A stretch of DNA of 64,000 bases from Brevibacillus thermoruber 423. Its GTDB lineage: Bacteria > Bacillota > Bacilli > Brevibacillales > Brevibacillaceae. Numbering within the stretch: position 1 is the first letter of the stretch; each line of letters begins with the position of its first letter. The position numbers and the translations under genes are program-made. The stretch spans positions 502,258-566,257 of the forward strand of contig NZ_KE695651.1 of the NCBI RefSeq assembly GCF_000454065.1, in the 5' to 3' direction. The notes below the pieces were generated by a model. That model was not told the origin of the DNA. It did no database searches and was given only the letters and a program-made list of their open reading frames with translations. Below are positions 37,350-45,801 of the stretch, one piece after another.

Positions 37350-38708
37350 GTGGACAGATTTACGGCATTGCAGCAAAAAATTGAAAACAAAACAGCAAAA
37401 GTCGGTGTCATCGGATTGGGCTATGTCGGCCTACCGCTTGCCGTCGAGATCGCGAGACACGGGTTCACCGTGTTTGGCATCGATCTGGATCTGAAAAAAA
37501 TCGAGACGCTGCAGCGGGGAGAGTCGTACATTCGCGACGTACCTGCCGAGTCAGTCCGCCCGTTGGTGGAGGAAGGCCGATTGATCGCCACCGCCGATTA
37601 CCGCGTATTGAAGGAGTTGGACGCGATCAGCATTTGCGTGCCGACGCCGCTGAGTGAGAATCAGGACCCGGACACGTCCTACATTTCCCGGGTCGTTGAC
37701 CAGATCAAACACTACGTCCAGAACGGACCGCTGATCACCCTGGAAAGCACCACCTATCCCGGCACCACCGAAGAGCTGATTCAGTGGGAGCTGGAAAAAA
37801 TGGGCTACCGTGTGGGAACCGACTTTTTCCTGTGCTTCTCGCCGGAGCGGGTGGATCCCGGCAACAGCCGTTTCCAAACCACCAATACGCCGAAGGTCAT
37901 CGGTGGTACGACCGAGAAATGCCTGGCGCTGGGTGTCCAGTTGTACAGCAACTTCATCGAACACATCGTTCCCGTTTCGTCGACGAAAGTGGCGGAAATG
38001 TCGAAGCTGCTGGAAAACACCTTCCGCAGCGTGAACATCGCCTTCATCAACGAGATGGCGCTGATGTGCGAACGGATGGGCATCGACGTGTGGGAGGTCA
38101 TCAAGGCGTCCTCGACCAAACCGTTCGGATTCATGCCGTTCTATCCCGGCCCGGGCATCGGCGGCCATTGCATTCCGCTGGACCCGATGTACCTGTCGTG
38201 GAAGGCGAAAGGGTACCGCTTCTTCAGCAAGTTTATCGACCTGGCCCAATCGATCAACAACGGCATGCCGGATTACGTCGTCTACAAGGCGTCGATCATT
38301 CTCAACCGATACGCCAAATCGCTGCGCAACTCGCGCGTCCTGCTGCTGGGAATGGCGTACAAACCGGACATCGACGACCTGCGCGAATCTCCGGGATTGC
38401 AGGTGTACGAACTGTTCAAGGACGCAGGGGCGCTGGTCGACTACTACGATCCGCACGCCCACACGTTCAAGGACAAACACGGGCGTGAAGTGAAGAGCGT
38501 CGAGTACGACATCCGTGAGTGGAAAAAGTACGACATCATGGTGCTGATCACCAACCACAGCGCGTTTAATTACCGCGAACTGGCCGACCTGGGTGTCGCC
38601 ATTCTGGATACGCGCAACGCTTTTGACGGCATTCATGCTCCGCATTTATACAAACTGGGCACGTCCATTGCGCCCGTGGAGGCGAAGGAGCCGTCCATGG
38701 CGATCTAG
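37350..38708 (+). CDS. Nucleotide sugar dehydrogenase, UDP-GlcNAc 6-dehydrogenase (WbpA) type
   Basis: NAD-dependent four-electron oxidation of a UDP-hexose to a UDP-uronic acid, 452 aa. Rossmann motif GVIGLGYVGLP, the FSPERVDPGN block that separates the WbpA/UDP-GlcNAc group from UDP-glucose dehydrogenases, and the catalytic Cys in GPGIGGHCIPLDP. The C-terminal NAD-binding domain has GMAYKPDIDDLRESP. GTG 37350 fits the SD ACCGGAGGGA. Supplies the sugar donor for the GT2 synthase three genes upstream. Its stop overlaps the stop of the convergent gene by 4 bp. Confidence 0.9.
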   Translation: MDRFTALQQKIENKTAKVGVIGLGYVGLPLAVEIARHGFTVFGIDLDLKKIETLQRGESYIRDVPAESVRPLVEEGRLIATADYRVLKELDAISICVPTPLSENQDPDTSYISRVVDQIKHYVQNGPLITLESTTYPGTTEELIQWELEKMGYRVGTDFFLCFSPERVDPGNSRFQTTNTPKVIGGTTEKCLALGVQLYSNFIEHIVPVSSTKVAEMSKLLENTFRSVNIAFINEMALMCERMGIDVWEVIKASSTKPFGFMPFYPGPGIGGHCIPLDPMYLSWKAKGYRFFSKFIDLAQSINNGMPDYVVYKASIILNRYAKSLRNSRVLLLGMAYKPDIDDLRESPGLQVYELFKDAGALVDYYDPHAHTFKDKHGREVKSVEYDIREWKKYDIMVLITNHSAFNYRELADLGVAILDTRNAFDGIHAPHLYKLGTSIAPVEAKEPSMAI

Positions 38709-39643
38709 TCCTTCGCCGCTTTCCACGAGGCGTAATCGTGGATGGCATGGCCCCCATACGAGGCAAACGGCCGCAGATGCGCGTCAGTTATGGACAACTG
38801 GCGCTGCATCTCGGCCTTTCCTTTTTCCGCGAAACTTACCTTGTCGCCTTCGTCCGTGGCGTTGATGCTGACGCCGACCAGCACGGTCTTGTTCCAGGCG
38901 GCGGCGGTTTTCAGTTCACTTCGGACATGCGCCAGGATGCCGTCGTCTTCCACCGCCTTGTTGCGGTAGGCCATCAGTGTGACGTGATCAAACTGCCGGA
39001 TCATCCACGAGCTGAGCTGCCCGGAGGGAGTCTCGCCGGGAACCGCGGGAACGTCATCCAGCCAGAAGGGCAGATCGGCCCCCGCGACCAGATCGCTGCG
39101 CTCCTTGATCTGCGCGACGATGCGCTCGGTATTTTCCTTCCATTCGCGGATCACCCGGTCGCGGTCGGTTTTCCACTGCGGAAGCAGGTAAGGCTCGATG
39201 TCGAGGTGGATGCCGGTGAAGCTTTCGCTTCTCAGCACGGCATCGTTGTATCCCCGCACCCAATCGACAAACGACTGCAGTTCGTCATAGCGATGCAGAA
39301 ACGCCCACTCGGGTTGGCCGTTCAGGGCGTGCACGTCGATGCCGAGCGACCGCGCCTTTCGAATGAAGTGCCGGTAGTGGTCGACGGAGACGTCGGACGG
39401 CTTTACCTGCAGGTAGAGCAGATTCACACCGTTTTTCTGCAAAAACGAGAGGATCTCGTCCGGTTCGGTCGCGATCCGGCGCGCGTCCCACAGCCACGTC
39501 GCCTTGATCAGGCGGCGATCGTCCGTTTGGATCTCAGCCGGTGCGGGAGCATGGGACAGCACGGGAAAAACGAACGGCAGGATGAGGATCGTACTGACGG
39601 CAGCGATCCACATGCCGCGCGACGAGGGACGAAACAGTTTCAT
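38705..39643 (-). CDS. Secreted TIM-barrel protein, putative glycoside hydrolase
   Basis: 312 aa with an N-terminal signal peptide or anchor (residues ~8-28) beginning at ATG 39643 behind AGGAGGAAG. The mature region alternates strands and helices, beginning ATWLWDARRI and NLLYLQVKP. Strand 4 ends GIHLDIEPYLLPQW, with the Asp-x-Glu typical of retaining glycosidases using substrate assistance. VTLMAYRNKAV is also GH18-like. The family is not assigned. It is convergent with the polysaccharide operon and overlaps its last stop codon, so a role in trimming the same polymer is plausible. Confidence 0.7.
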   Translation of the reverse strand: MKLFRPSSRGMWIAAVSTILILPFVFPVLSHAPAPAEIQTDDRRLIKATWLWDARRIATEPDEILSFLQKNGVNLLYLQVKPSDVSVDHYRHFIRKARSLGIDVHALNGQPEWAFLHRYDELQSFVDWVRGYNDAVLRSESFTGIHLDIEPYLLPQWKTDRDRVIREWKENTERIVAQIKERSDLVAGADLPFWLDDVPAVPGETPSGQLSSWMIRQFDHVTLMAYRNKAVEDDGILAHVRSELKTAAAWNKTVLVGVSINATDEGDKVSFAEKGKAEMQRQLSITDAHLRPFASYGGHAIHDYASWKAAKD

Positions 39644-39810
39644 AACGGCTTCCTCCTGAATGGAATTACTCAGCATAGTTGTACCACAGGTGGGACGGAA
39701 AAAAACAAAGCGAAAAGTCTTATTTTTGCTCCTGTTTTTTGCGCGGACGGCAGGCCGGACAAGGACTCGGCCCGTTCGACCCACACCGGCCGCCGGGGTT
39801 TTGTGACAAA

Positions 39811-39850
39811 TAAAAAAACGGCAGGGCTTGTGCAAGCCTTGCCGTTTGTC
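39811..39850 (-). terminator. Intrinsic terminator of the NlpC/P60 gene
   Basis: AAACGGCAGGGCTTG/CAAGCCTTGCCGTTT, a 15-bp stem with one mismatch (G-T wobble) and a tiny loop. On the - strand it ends in a T7 run. Confidence 0.85.
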
Positions 39851-39859
39851 TTGTTCGCG

Positions 39860-40801
39860 CTACTCGACCCATTCGGTCAGGTAGCGCTTCACTCCGTAAA
39901 AGGGGTAGAGCTTGTGCATGTTTTCCACTTTTTCGTAACGGACTTCGTTTCCGTTGGCGTGGACGATGAGGCCGTTGCCCATGTAGAGAGCGACGTGGGA
40001 GACGCGCCCTTTGTTCAGCGAGTCGTAGAAGAGCAAATCGCCCGGCATGGCCTGTTCCAGGGGAACGGCTTGTCCACCGGCAAACTGTTCTTCCGACGTG
40101 CGCGGCAGCGTGACGCCAAGCTGGTGAAAGACGTAGGCGGTAAAGCCGCTGCAGTCAAATCCGTCCGGCGTCGTTCCCCCAAACACGTAAGGGGTCTTCA
40201 GCAGCGGCTGGACAATCGCCTGCAGACGTTCCGCGCCGCGGGTATCAGTGGAAAAAACGGGGAGCGAAGCCGAAGGAGCCGGGGCGGCGGTGTCGCTCAG
40301 AAACGAGGAGAAGACATAGGCTTCCGTCGACCCGTAGGCGATTTTGCTCCATTCAGCGCCAGGCTCCAGGATCTGTACGACGGCTCCGAAGGGCAGTTTT
40401 CCCACAATCGCGCCGTCGAGGGAAGGCGTTTGACGCACGTTCAGCACATCCGCCGCAACCGTCATGCTCCGGCTGCCCGCAATGTCCGGCGGACGGACGC
40501 TGGCATCGCTGCCGGAGGCCGGCGGAACGTCAGACGGCTGTGGGGCTGGCGTTTCGGCGCGGGCCGTTTCGGGAATCGGCAGGTTCAGCTTCTGCCCGAT
40601 CGCCAGGCGGTCGGACGTCAAGCTGTTCGTCTTCATCAGCGCCTGCACGGTCGTCCGGTGTTCCCGCGCGATTTTGCTCAAGGTGTCTCCGGCCGCCACG
40701 ACATAGACGGAGGGAGACTCCTGCGCGGCTGCCGGGATCGCCGCTGCCGGCGTCAGGGCCAGGAAGGAGAGGATGGTGAAAAATCGTGCAGTTGGTTTCA
40801 T
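39860..40801 (-). CDS. Secreted LysM-SH3b-NlpC/P60 endopeptidase
   Basis: Peptidoglycan D,L-endopeptidase of the LytF/CwlS type, 313 aa. Signal peptide residues 1-26 (AAA cleavage region). One LysM (YVVAAGDTLSKIAREH through GQKLNLP, ~33-75), a bacterial SH3 domain (~112-170, LNVRQTPSLDGAIVG), then the catalytic NlpC/P60 domain. Cys217 lies in GFDCSGFT, His in SHVALYMGN, and the third residue in IVHANGN. It probably cuts gamma-D-Glu-mDAP bonds during growth or separation. Divergent from the tRNA cluster; own terminator downstream. Confidence 0.92.
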   Translation of the reverse strand: MKPTARFFTILSFLALTPAAAIPAAAQESPSVYVVAAGDTLSKIAREHRTTVQALMKTNSLTSDRLAIGQKLNLPIPETARAETPAPQPSDVPPASGSDASVRPPDIAGSRSMTVAADVLNVRQTPSLDGAIVGKLPFGAVVQILEPGAEWSKIAYGSTEAYVFSSFLSDTAAPAPSASLPVFSTDTRGAERLQAIVQPLLKTPYVFGGTTPDGFDCSGFTAYVFHQLGVTLPRTSEEQFAGGQAVPLEQAMPGDLLFYDSLNKGRVSHVALYMGNGLIVHANGNEVRYEKVENMHKLYPFYGVKRYLTEWVE

Positions 40802-40913
40802 CGTCGTTCGTCTCCATCATTCAGCATTTTCCGCGAGTCTCTATGGTAAATTGTAGCGGAATTTGCCTGGTAAATCTATGAAAAAATTTTTCAAAGATCG
40901 GCAAAAAAAGTGC

Positions 40914-40943
40914 TTGCGTTTATCCTTTCGACCGTGCTATATT
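40914..40943 (+). promoter_or_regulatory. Sigma-A promoter of the tRNA cluster
   Basis: TTGCGT at 40914-40919, 18-bp spacer, TATATT at 40938-40943, followed after 45 bp by tRNA-Asp. Confidence 0.75.
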
Positions 40944-40988
40944 ACAAGAGTCGCTGCACGATGAGAAACAGCAGATGGCAGAGCACAC

Positions 40989-41065
40989 GGAGCTGTGGTG
41001 AAGCTGGAGTTCACGCCGGTCTGTCACACCGGAGGTCGCGGGTTCGAGTCCCGTCAGCTCCGCCA
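40989..41065 (+). tRNA. tRNA-Asp (GTC)
   Basis: Acceptor GGAGCTG/CAGCTCC, GGTTCGAGTCC T-loop, anticodon loop CTGTCAC with GTC at 41023-41025, and an encoded CCA end. 77 nt, no intron or mismatch in the acceptor stem. Confidence 0.96.
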
Positions 41066-41097
41066 TCTTTTCCAATAATACGTTCACGTACGGCGAC

Positions 41098-41173
41098 GCC
41101 GGTGTAGCTCAATTGGTAGAGCACCTGACTTGTAATCAGGGGGTTGTGGGTTCGATTCCTATCGCCGGCACCA
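41098..41173 (+). tRNA. tRNA-Thr (TGT)
   Basis: Acceptor GCCGGTG/CGCCGGC, D-arm GCTCAATTGGTAGAGC, anticodon stem CCTGA/TCAGG with loop CTTGTAA (TGT at 41131-41133), T-loop GGTTCGATTCC, encoded CCA. Confidence 0.96.
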
Positions 41174-41185
41174 CACCATGTACAT

Positions 41186-41272
41186 GCGGTCATGGCGGAA
41201 TTGGCAGACGCGCTAGATTCAGGTTCTAGTGGTGGCAACACCGTGGAGGTTCAAGTCCTCTTGACCGCACCA
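41186..41272 (+). tRNA. tRNA-Leu (CAG), copy 1
   Basis: 87-nt class II tRNA with the long variable arm (TGGTGGCAACACCG). Anticodon stem CTAGA/TCTAG, loop TTCAGGT, CAG at 41220-41222. Acceptor GCGGTCA/TGACCGC, encoded CCA. Confidence 0.96.
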
Positions 41273-41374
41273 ACCTTTTTCCCGCATGCGTGACCAGGCC
41301 GTTGCACGGGACGCTTCCCCCGGGACAAATTACTCGATTGAAATTGTGAATACCGGCATTACACATCGTACCAT

Positions 41375-41461
41375 GCGGTCGTGGCGGAATTGGCAGACGC
41401 GCTAGATTCAGGTTCTAGTGGTGGCAACACCGTGGAGGTTCAAGTCCTCTCGACCGCACCA
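41375..41461 (+). tRNA. tRNA-Leu (CAG), copy 2
   Basis: Identical to copy 1 except for a compensated base pair at the base of the acceptor stem (GCGGTCG/CGACCGC). Anticodon CAG at 41409-41411, encoded CCA. 102 bp after copy 1. Confidence 0.96.
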
Positions 41462-41593
41462 AACCCATCCCGTACAAGGCGGCGAATGGCACCAGATCAA
41501 GTACCGCCGTACGGTTTGAGCATCGCCTTGCCAAGATGAAGAGTGCGGGCGGAAAACCCTGCGTACGCTTCACAACGGATACGAGATACGGCA

Positions 41594-41624
41594 AAGCCCA
41601 AGCGCATTTCGCTTGGGCTTTTTT
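41594..41624 (+). terminator. Terminator of the tRNA cluster
   Basis: AAGCCCAAGCG/CGCTTGGGCTT perfect 11-bp stem, 5-nt loop, then TTTT. No gene is seen between it and the last tRNA or in 41625-41724. Confidence 0.9.
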
Positions 41625-41724
41625 GATGCGTTCCGGGCGGTCCAAACAGCCGCGGATGCTGTGTGAACGGTCGGGTCATGCCATGGTGACAAAGAAGAGC
41701 TGCCGGTCGGATGGTTCCCGTGTA

Positions 41725-41753
41725 TTGACACCCGCTGGCGAATGACGTACATT
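41725..41753 (+). promoter_or_regulatory. Sigma-A promoter of the marR-efflux operon
   Basis: TTGACA at 41725-41730, exactly 17 bp, TACATT at 41748-41753. Start codon 47 bp downstream. Confidence 0.85.
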
Positions 41754-41767
41754 TTGTTTACTTATCA

Positions 41768-41779
41768 TTAGTCGACTAA
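41768..41779. promoter_or_regulatory. Candidate MarR operator
   Basis: Perfect 12-bp palindrome TTAGTCGACTAA, placed at about +8 to +19 of the promoter and just before the RBS. Its TTAG/CTAA half-sites are typical of MarR-type sites, so autorepression of the marR-efflux operon is likely. Confidence 0.65.
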
Positions 41780-41799
41780 CTAAAGGAGAGGAAAGCAGC

Positions 41800-42249
41800 G
41801 TGGATTTTCACTACGCCGACGCGTTGACGCATCTGATGGGACACGTGGTCAAACTCTACCGGCACAACGTCGATTTGCTGCTGCAGGATTATGACGTGTT
41901 CCCGGGCCAACCCCCTCTCCTGCTGCGGCTTGCTGAGACGGACGGACAAATGCAGAAGGAACTGGCCCGCCGCATCCACGTAAAACCGGCCACGCTCACC
42001 GTGATGATCAACCGGATGCAAAAGGCGGGGCTTGTCGAACGCAGGCCGGACCCTCACGATCAGCGCGTGGCGAGAGTCTACCTTACCGAGAAGGGGAGGC
42101 GCGCAGCCGACGCGGTAAAGGAAGCGCTGCGCACGATCGAGAACAGGTGCCTGGAGCACTTCAGCCTGGAGGAAAAGCTGTTGTTCCGCCGCTTGCTGAA
42201 GCAGATGCTCGACGATTTGGAAGCCTTCCGCAACGAAATCGGCAAATAA
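41800..42249 (+). CDS. MarR-family transcriptional regulator
   Basis: 149-aa winged-helix repressor. Helix-turn-helix KELARRIHVKPATLTVMINRMQKAGLV, then the wing RRPDPHDQRVARVYLTEKG with the conserved Asp-x-Arg. N- and C-terminal helices form the dimer. GTG start behind AAAGGAGAGG. It precedes a drug efflux gene by 122 bp, with no terminator between, and sits under a promoter carrying a MarR-like palindrome. Confidence 0.92.
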   Translation: MDFHYADALTHLMGHVVKLYRHNVDLLLQDYDVFPGQPPLLLRLAETDGQMQKELARRIHVKPATLTVMINRMQKAGLVERRPDPHDQRVARVYLTEKGRRAADAVKEALRTIENRCLEHFSLEEKLLFRRLLKQMLDDLEAFRNEIGK

Positions 42250-42371
42250 TTAGCCGGCAAAAAAAATCAGACAGGCTGGCTTTCGCAGCGAGTATGGATG
42301 CCGCACGACATCGGCATGCGCGTACTGATGCTGCCGGGCCAAATCCCGCCAGGAAAGGTTTGAATGTCTTC

Positions 42372-43622
42372 ATGAACGATCTGCGAGACGCCGTGGAAGC
42401 CGCTTCGCCCGCAGCTTCGCGAACACGCAGGATATGGATGGTGATCGTCCTTGGGGCGCTGTCCGCGTTTGGACCGCTTTCTCTGGACATGTACCTGCCC
42501 GGTCTGCCGATGCTGGCCGACGATTTGCACACCAGTACCTCGGTGGCACAGCTAAGCCTGACGGCCTGCCTGCTCGGGCTGTCGCTGGGACAGGTGGTGG
42601 CCGGTCCGCTGAGCGATGTACGCGGCCGCCGCCTGCCGCTGATGGCGGGACTGGTCGTCTATGCCGCCGCCTCATTTTTTTGTGCGGCTGCTCCCTCCAT
42701 CTGGGCGTTGATCCTGCTGCGCTTTCTCCAGGGAGCGGCGGGAGCGGCCGGGATCGTGATTTCCCGCGCGGTCGCCCGGGACCTTTACGCGGGTACGGAA
42801 CTGACCAGGTTTTTTTCGCTGTTGATGCTGGTCAACGGGGCCGCGCCGATTCTGGCCCCGATTGCCGGCGGCCAACTGCTGCGCGTGACCTCCTGGCACG
42901 GGGTGTTCGCGGTCCTCGGTCTCATCGGCGTGGTGATGGTGCTGGTCGTTCGTTTCGGCCTGCCTGAGACGCTGCCGGCCGAACGCCGCTCCAAAGGCGG
43001 GGTGAAGAACACCCTGCTCACGTTTGGAAGCCTCGTCAGAGACCGCGGCTTTATGGGGTACGCGCTGACGCAGGGACTTGTGACCGCCGCCATGTTTGCC
43101 TATATTGCCGGCTCTCCCTTTGTGCTGCAAAACATCTACGGCGTTACCCCGCAGATGTTCAGCCTCGTTTTTGCCATGAACGGGTTGGGCATCATCATCG
43201 CCGGTCAGGTCACCGGGAGATTGGCCGGTCGGGTAAGCGAATCCAGGCTGCTGGTCACCGGGCTGGGCCTCGCTTCGCTGGGCGGCCTTTCCTTACTCGT
43301 CGTGTTCATCGTGGGAGCGGGGCTGCCGGCCGTCCTGCCGCCCTTGTTTCTCGTCGTCTCCAGTGTCGGGATCGTCTCCACGACCTGCTTTTCGCTGGCG
43401 ATGCAGCGTCAAGGGGGATCGGCAGGGAGCGCCTCGGCGCTGTTGGGACTGCTCTCGTTTATCGCCGGCGGCATCGCGGCTCCGATGGTCGGCCTCGGGG
43501 GAAGCGGCACGGCCGCGCCGATGGGCATCGTGATTGCGGCGGCCGAGATCGGGGCGCTCCTCTGCTATGCGGTGCTGATCCACCGCCGGAAAGCGGCTGC
43601 CTTGGATCGCGGCAGCAGCTAA
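42372..43622 (+). CDS. MFS drug efflux transporter, Bcr/CflA subfamily
   Basis: Proton-driven multidrug exporter, 416 aa, 12 transmembrane helices. Family blocks: ALSAFGPLSLDMYLPGLPMLADDL in helix 1 region, GPLSDVRGRRLPLMAG (motif A), and RFLQGAAGAAGIVISRAVARD (motif B/C region). ATG 42372 has AGGAAAGG 13 nt upstream, a little far. Probably co-transcribed with marR and derepressed when MarR binds a drug. Confidence 0.88.
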   Translation: MNDLRDAVEAASPAASRTRRIWMVIVLGALSAFGPLSLDMYLPGLPMLADDLHTSTSVAQLSLTACLLGLSLGQVVAGPLSDVRGRRLPLMAGLVVYAAASFFCAAAPSIWALILLRFLQGAAGAAGIVISRAVARDLYAGTELTRFFSLLMLVNGAAPILAPIAGGQLLRVTSWHGVFAVLGLIGVVMVLVVRFGLPETLPAERRSKGGVKNTLLTFGSLVRDRGFMGYALTQGLVTAAMFAYIAGSPFVLQNIYGVTPQMFSLVFAMNGLGIIIAGQVTGRLAGRVSESRLLVTGLGLASLGGLSLLVVFIVGAGLPAVLPPLFLVVSSVGIVSTTCFSLAMQRQGGSAGSASALLGLLSFIAGGIAAPMVGLGGSGTAAPMGIVIAAAEIGALLCYAVLIHRRKAAALDRGSS

Positions 43623-43654
43623 CATCACATATCCACTTACGAAAAATCACCGGC

Positions 43655-43683
43655 TTACAAAAAGGTTGTGGATCGTGTACAAT
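43655..43683 (+). promoter_or_regulatory. Sigma-A promoter of the DsbA-like gene
   Basis: TTACAA at 43655-43660, 17 bp, TACAAT at 43678-43683, 32 bp before the start codon. Confidence 0.75.
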
Positions 43684-43715
43684 AACCTCAGGTGGACAGA
43701 AGGGAGTTTTTCATC

Positions 43716-44351
43716 ATGATGATCGAAATCTTTCAGGACACGATCTGCCCGTGGTGCCGCATCGGAAAAAAACATCTGTTTGACGCGATTCGGCAGTGGG
43801 ACGGCGAGCCGGTGACGATCCGTTACCGCGCGTACCAGCTCAATCCGGATACGCCCAAAGCGGGCCTGCCGTTTTGGGAGACGATGGCAGCGATGAAAGG
43901 CGGACGCGACGTCGTGCAGCGCATGGTGCAGCACGCCGCCAACGCAGGTGAGGCGGCAGGCGTTCCGTTTCGTTTTGACCGGGTGGAGATGTGGCCCAAT
44001 ACCCATGCGTCCCATACGCTGATCAAGCTGGCGTCGCCTGAACGGGCGACCGACCTGGTGGACGCGGTTTTCCGGGCGTACTTTGAGGAAGGAAAAGACA
44101 TCGGCAGCCTGGACGTGCTTGCCGCAATCGCCGCCGAGCAGGGGATGGATCCCGAATGGGTCCGCAGCCAGCTCGCGTCCGACGCCAAACGGGAGGAGAT
44201 TGCCGAAGACCTGGCGTACGCTCGCGAGTTGAACATCACCGGCGTGCCGTTTTTCATCATCGACGGCAAACTGGCGCTGTCTGGCGCCCATCCGGCGGAA
44301 AACTTCCTCAAAGCGTTCCGTCAGGCGGCCGGCACGTCGGCACACCGGTAA
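43716..44351 (+). CDS. DsbA-family oxidoreductase (FrnE-like)
   Basis: Cytoplasmic thioredoxin-fold protein, 211 aa with no signal peptide. Redox motif CPWC at residues 11-14, a helical insertion (~60-165), then the cis-proline in ITGVPFFIID. FrnE/HCCA-isomerase-like proteins act on disulfides or glutathione-type thiols. ATG 43716 fits AAGGGAG at 9 nt. Confidence 0.9.
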   Translation: MMIEIFQDTICPWCRIGKKHLFDAIRQWDGEPVTIRYRAYQLNPDTPKAGLPFWETMAAMKGGRDVVQRMVQHAANAGEAAGVPFRFDRVEMWPNTHASHTLIKLASPERATDLVDAVFRAYFEEGKDIGSLDVLAAIAAEQGMDPEWVRSQLASDAKREEIAEDLAYARELNITGVPFFIIDGKLALSGAHPAENFLKAFRQAAGTSAHR

Positions 44352-44449
44352 CGATCCAGCAAAGCGCTGCAGCCTGTCCCAAGCAGCCGGCTGTGCCAGC
44401 GGGAAATGGAGGCAAACTGTTTTCCTCGAAAACGAATAAACGATACCAG

Positions 44450-44490
44450 AACGGGAGCGCAGTCGATCAGACGGCCGCCTCCCGTTTTTT
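44450..44490 (+). terminator. Intrinsic terminator after the DsbA-like gene
   Basis: AACGGGAG/CTCCCGTT 8-bp stem with a 21-nt loop and a T6 tail. Confidence 0.7.
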
Positions 44491-44540
44491 GTTTTGGGGC
44501 GAGCGCCTCTGACCATACTGTATGACGAGGAGGTGCCGTC

Positions 44541-45074
44541 ATGTTTGTAGAAGTGCGGCAAGAACGGGAACATGTCAGCATTTATGTGATGGGAGAGGAG
44601 CTGGTCCGGCATCCGGACGGCTTTTTTCTGCTCCCGGGGAGGCTGGTCGCGGCGTTGGAACCTGCCGATCTGCCGGCGGACATCCGCTTCGTCATGGAGG
44701 ACCGCCTGCCTTCCGGGCGCGGTTTCTACCGGGAGGATCGCGTCGTGTTTCAGCGCGACCGCGACCCCGCCCGCCTGGTGGTGGAAGTCACCTCGCAATA
44801 CGATCCGCAGGCGTGGGACGGCTTTTTTCCCCTCCCCGACACGCTTCGGGCACGGCAGAGCGTCGTCGCCGGCCGACGGGATCTGCAGGTGACGGCTCAC
44901 GAACTGGACGCAGCGGCGGGAATGCTCTCTTACCGGTTTTACTGGCCGGCCGGCGGGGGGCGCGATCTGGAATGCGTGCTGGATTCGCTGTGCGACACGG
45001 TCTGCGGCCTGGAGGCTGAGGGCAATGCCCGGCTCTGGTACGGAGCCGGATGGGGAAGCGGGGAACCGCAGTAG
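44541..45074 (+). CDS. Hypothetical protein, 177 aa
   Basis: No family recognised. Acidic, no signal peptide or membrane helix, two Cys near the C-terminus ([12 protein letters not shown]). Mostly predicted beta strands with a central Arg/Asp-rich segment. Strong RBS (GAGGAGG) before ATG 44541 and codon use like the neighbours support a real gene. It precedes an FAH-family gene by 76 bp, but a functional link is not evident. Confidence 0.7.
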   Translation: MFVEVRQEREHVSIYVMGEELVRHPDGFFLLPGRLVAALEPADLPADIRFVMEDRLPSGRGFYREDRVVFQRDRDPARLVVEVTSQYDPQAWDGFFPLPDTLRARQSVVAGRRDLQVTAHELDAAAGMLSYRFYWPAGGGRDLECVLDSLCDTVCGLEAEGNARLWYGAGWGSGEPQ

Positions 45075-45150
45075 CTGTCCGACCAAAAATTGGCGTGATA
45101 TAGTAAGGAGGAGAAGCCAGCACCAAAAGACAAAAAGGAGCGAAGAGGAC

Positions 45151-45777
45151 ATGGAACAGATCCGCAACATTTATTGCGTAGGGCGCAACTACCGTCTGCA
45201 TGCGGCCGAACTGGGCAATGACGTGCCGGAGTTTCCGATGCTGTTCGGCAAGCCGACGCATGCGCTCGCTGCCGCAAACGGGCAGGAGCTGGAGCTTCCG
45301 GGCAGCCGCGGAGAGCTGCACTACGAGGCCGAACTGGTGATCCGCATCGCCCGTCCGTACGAACCGGGCCTGACGCTGGAGGAGATGGTGGATCGGATCG
45401 CCCTGGGGATTGACTTCACACTTCGGGATGTGCAGAGTGAACTGAAAAAGAAGGGACATCCCTGGCTGTTGGCCAAAGGATTCCGCAATTCCGCCGTCTT
45501 GACGGCGTTTCGGCCGTTTCCGGGGCTGGCGGCTTGTCACGCCACCGATTTTTCGCTGCAAAAAAACGGGGAAGAAGTCCAGCGGGGAAACATCCGCGAC
45601 GTCATCTTTGACCTGATGACGATCATTCGCTACACGCACGAGCATTTTGGCGTGGGCGAAGGAGACGTGATTTACACGGGGACGCCGGCCGGTGTCGGTC
45701 CGGTAGCGGACGGCGACCGCTTCGCGCTGCTGTGGGGCGGCGAAACATGGGGGAGCTTTACGGCCAAGCTGGTGTAA
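45151..45777 (+). CDS. Fumarylacetoacetate hydrolase (FAH) family protein
   Basis: 208-aa minimal FAH-fold hydrolase/decarboxylase. The metal-binding Glu residues are seen in [12 protein letters not shown], and [19 protein letters not shown] follows. The substrate loop is KGFRNSAVL and the C-terminal [15 protein letters not shown] is diagnostic. Members include acylpyruvases, oxaloacetate decarboxylases and hydroxyhexadienedioate isomerases. Substrate not predictable. ATG 45151 follows AAAAAGGAG. Confidence 0.88.
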   Translation: MEQIRNIYCVGRNYRLHAAELGNDVPEFPMLFGKPTHALAAANGQELELPGSRGELHYEAELVIRIARPYEPGLTLEEMVDRIALGIDFTLRDVQSELKKKGHPWLLAKGFRNSAVLTAFRPFPGLAACHATDFSLQKNGEEVQRGNIRDVIFDLMTIIRYTHEHFGVGEGDVIYTGTPAGVGPVADGDRFALLWGGETWGSFTAKLV

Positions 45778-45801
45778 TATTGTGACATTGTGACAACCAT
45801 G

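Noticed and set aside
35387-37411. 674-codon - strand frame antisense to the GT2 and receiver genes
   Set aside because: Antisense shadow; the + strand shows clear GT2 and receiver motifs.
45779-45794. Tandem ATTGTGAC repeat downstream of the FAH-family gene as a regulator site
   Set aside because: Direct, not inverted, repeat lying between a stop codon and a terminator, not near any promoter.
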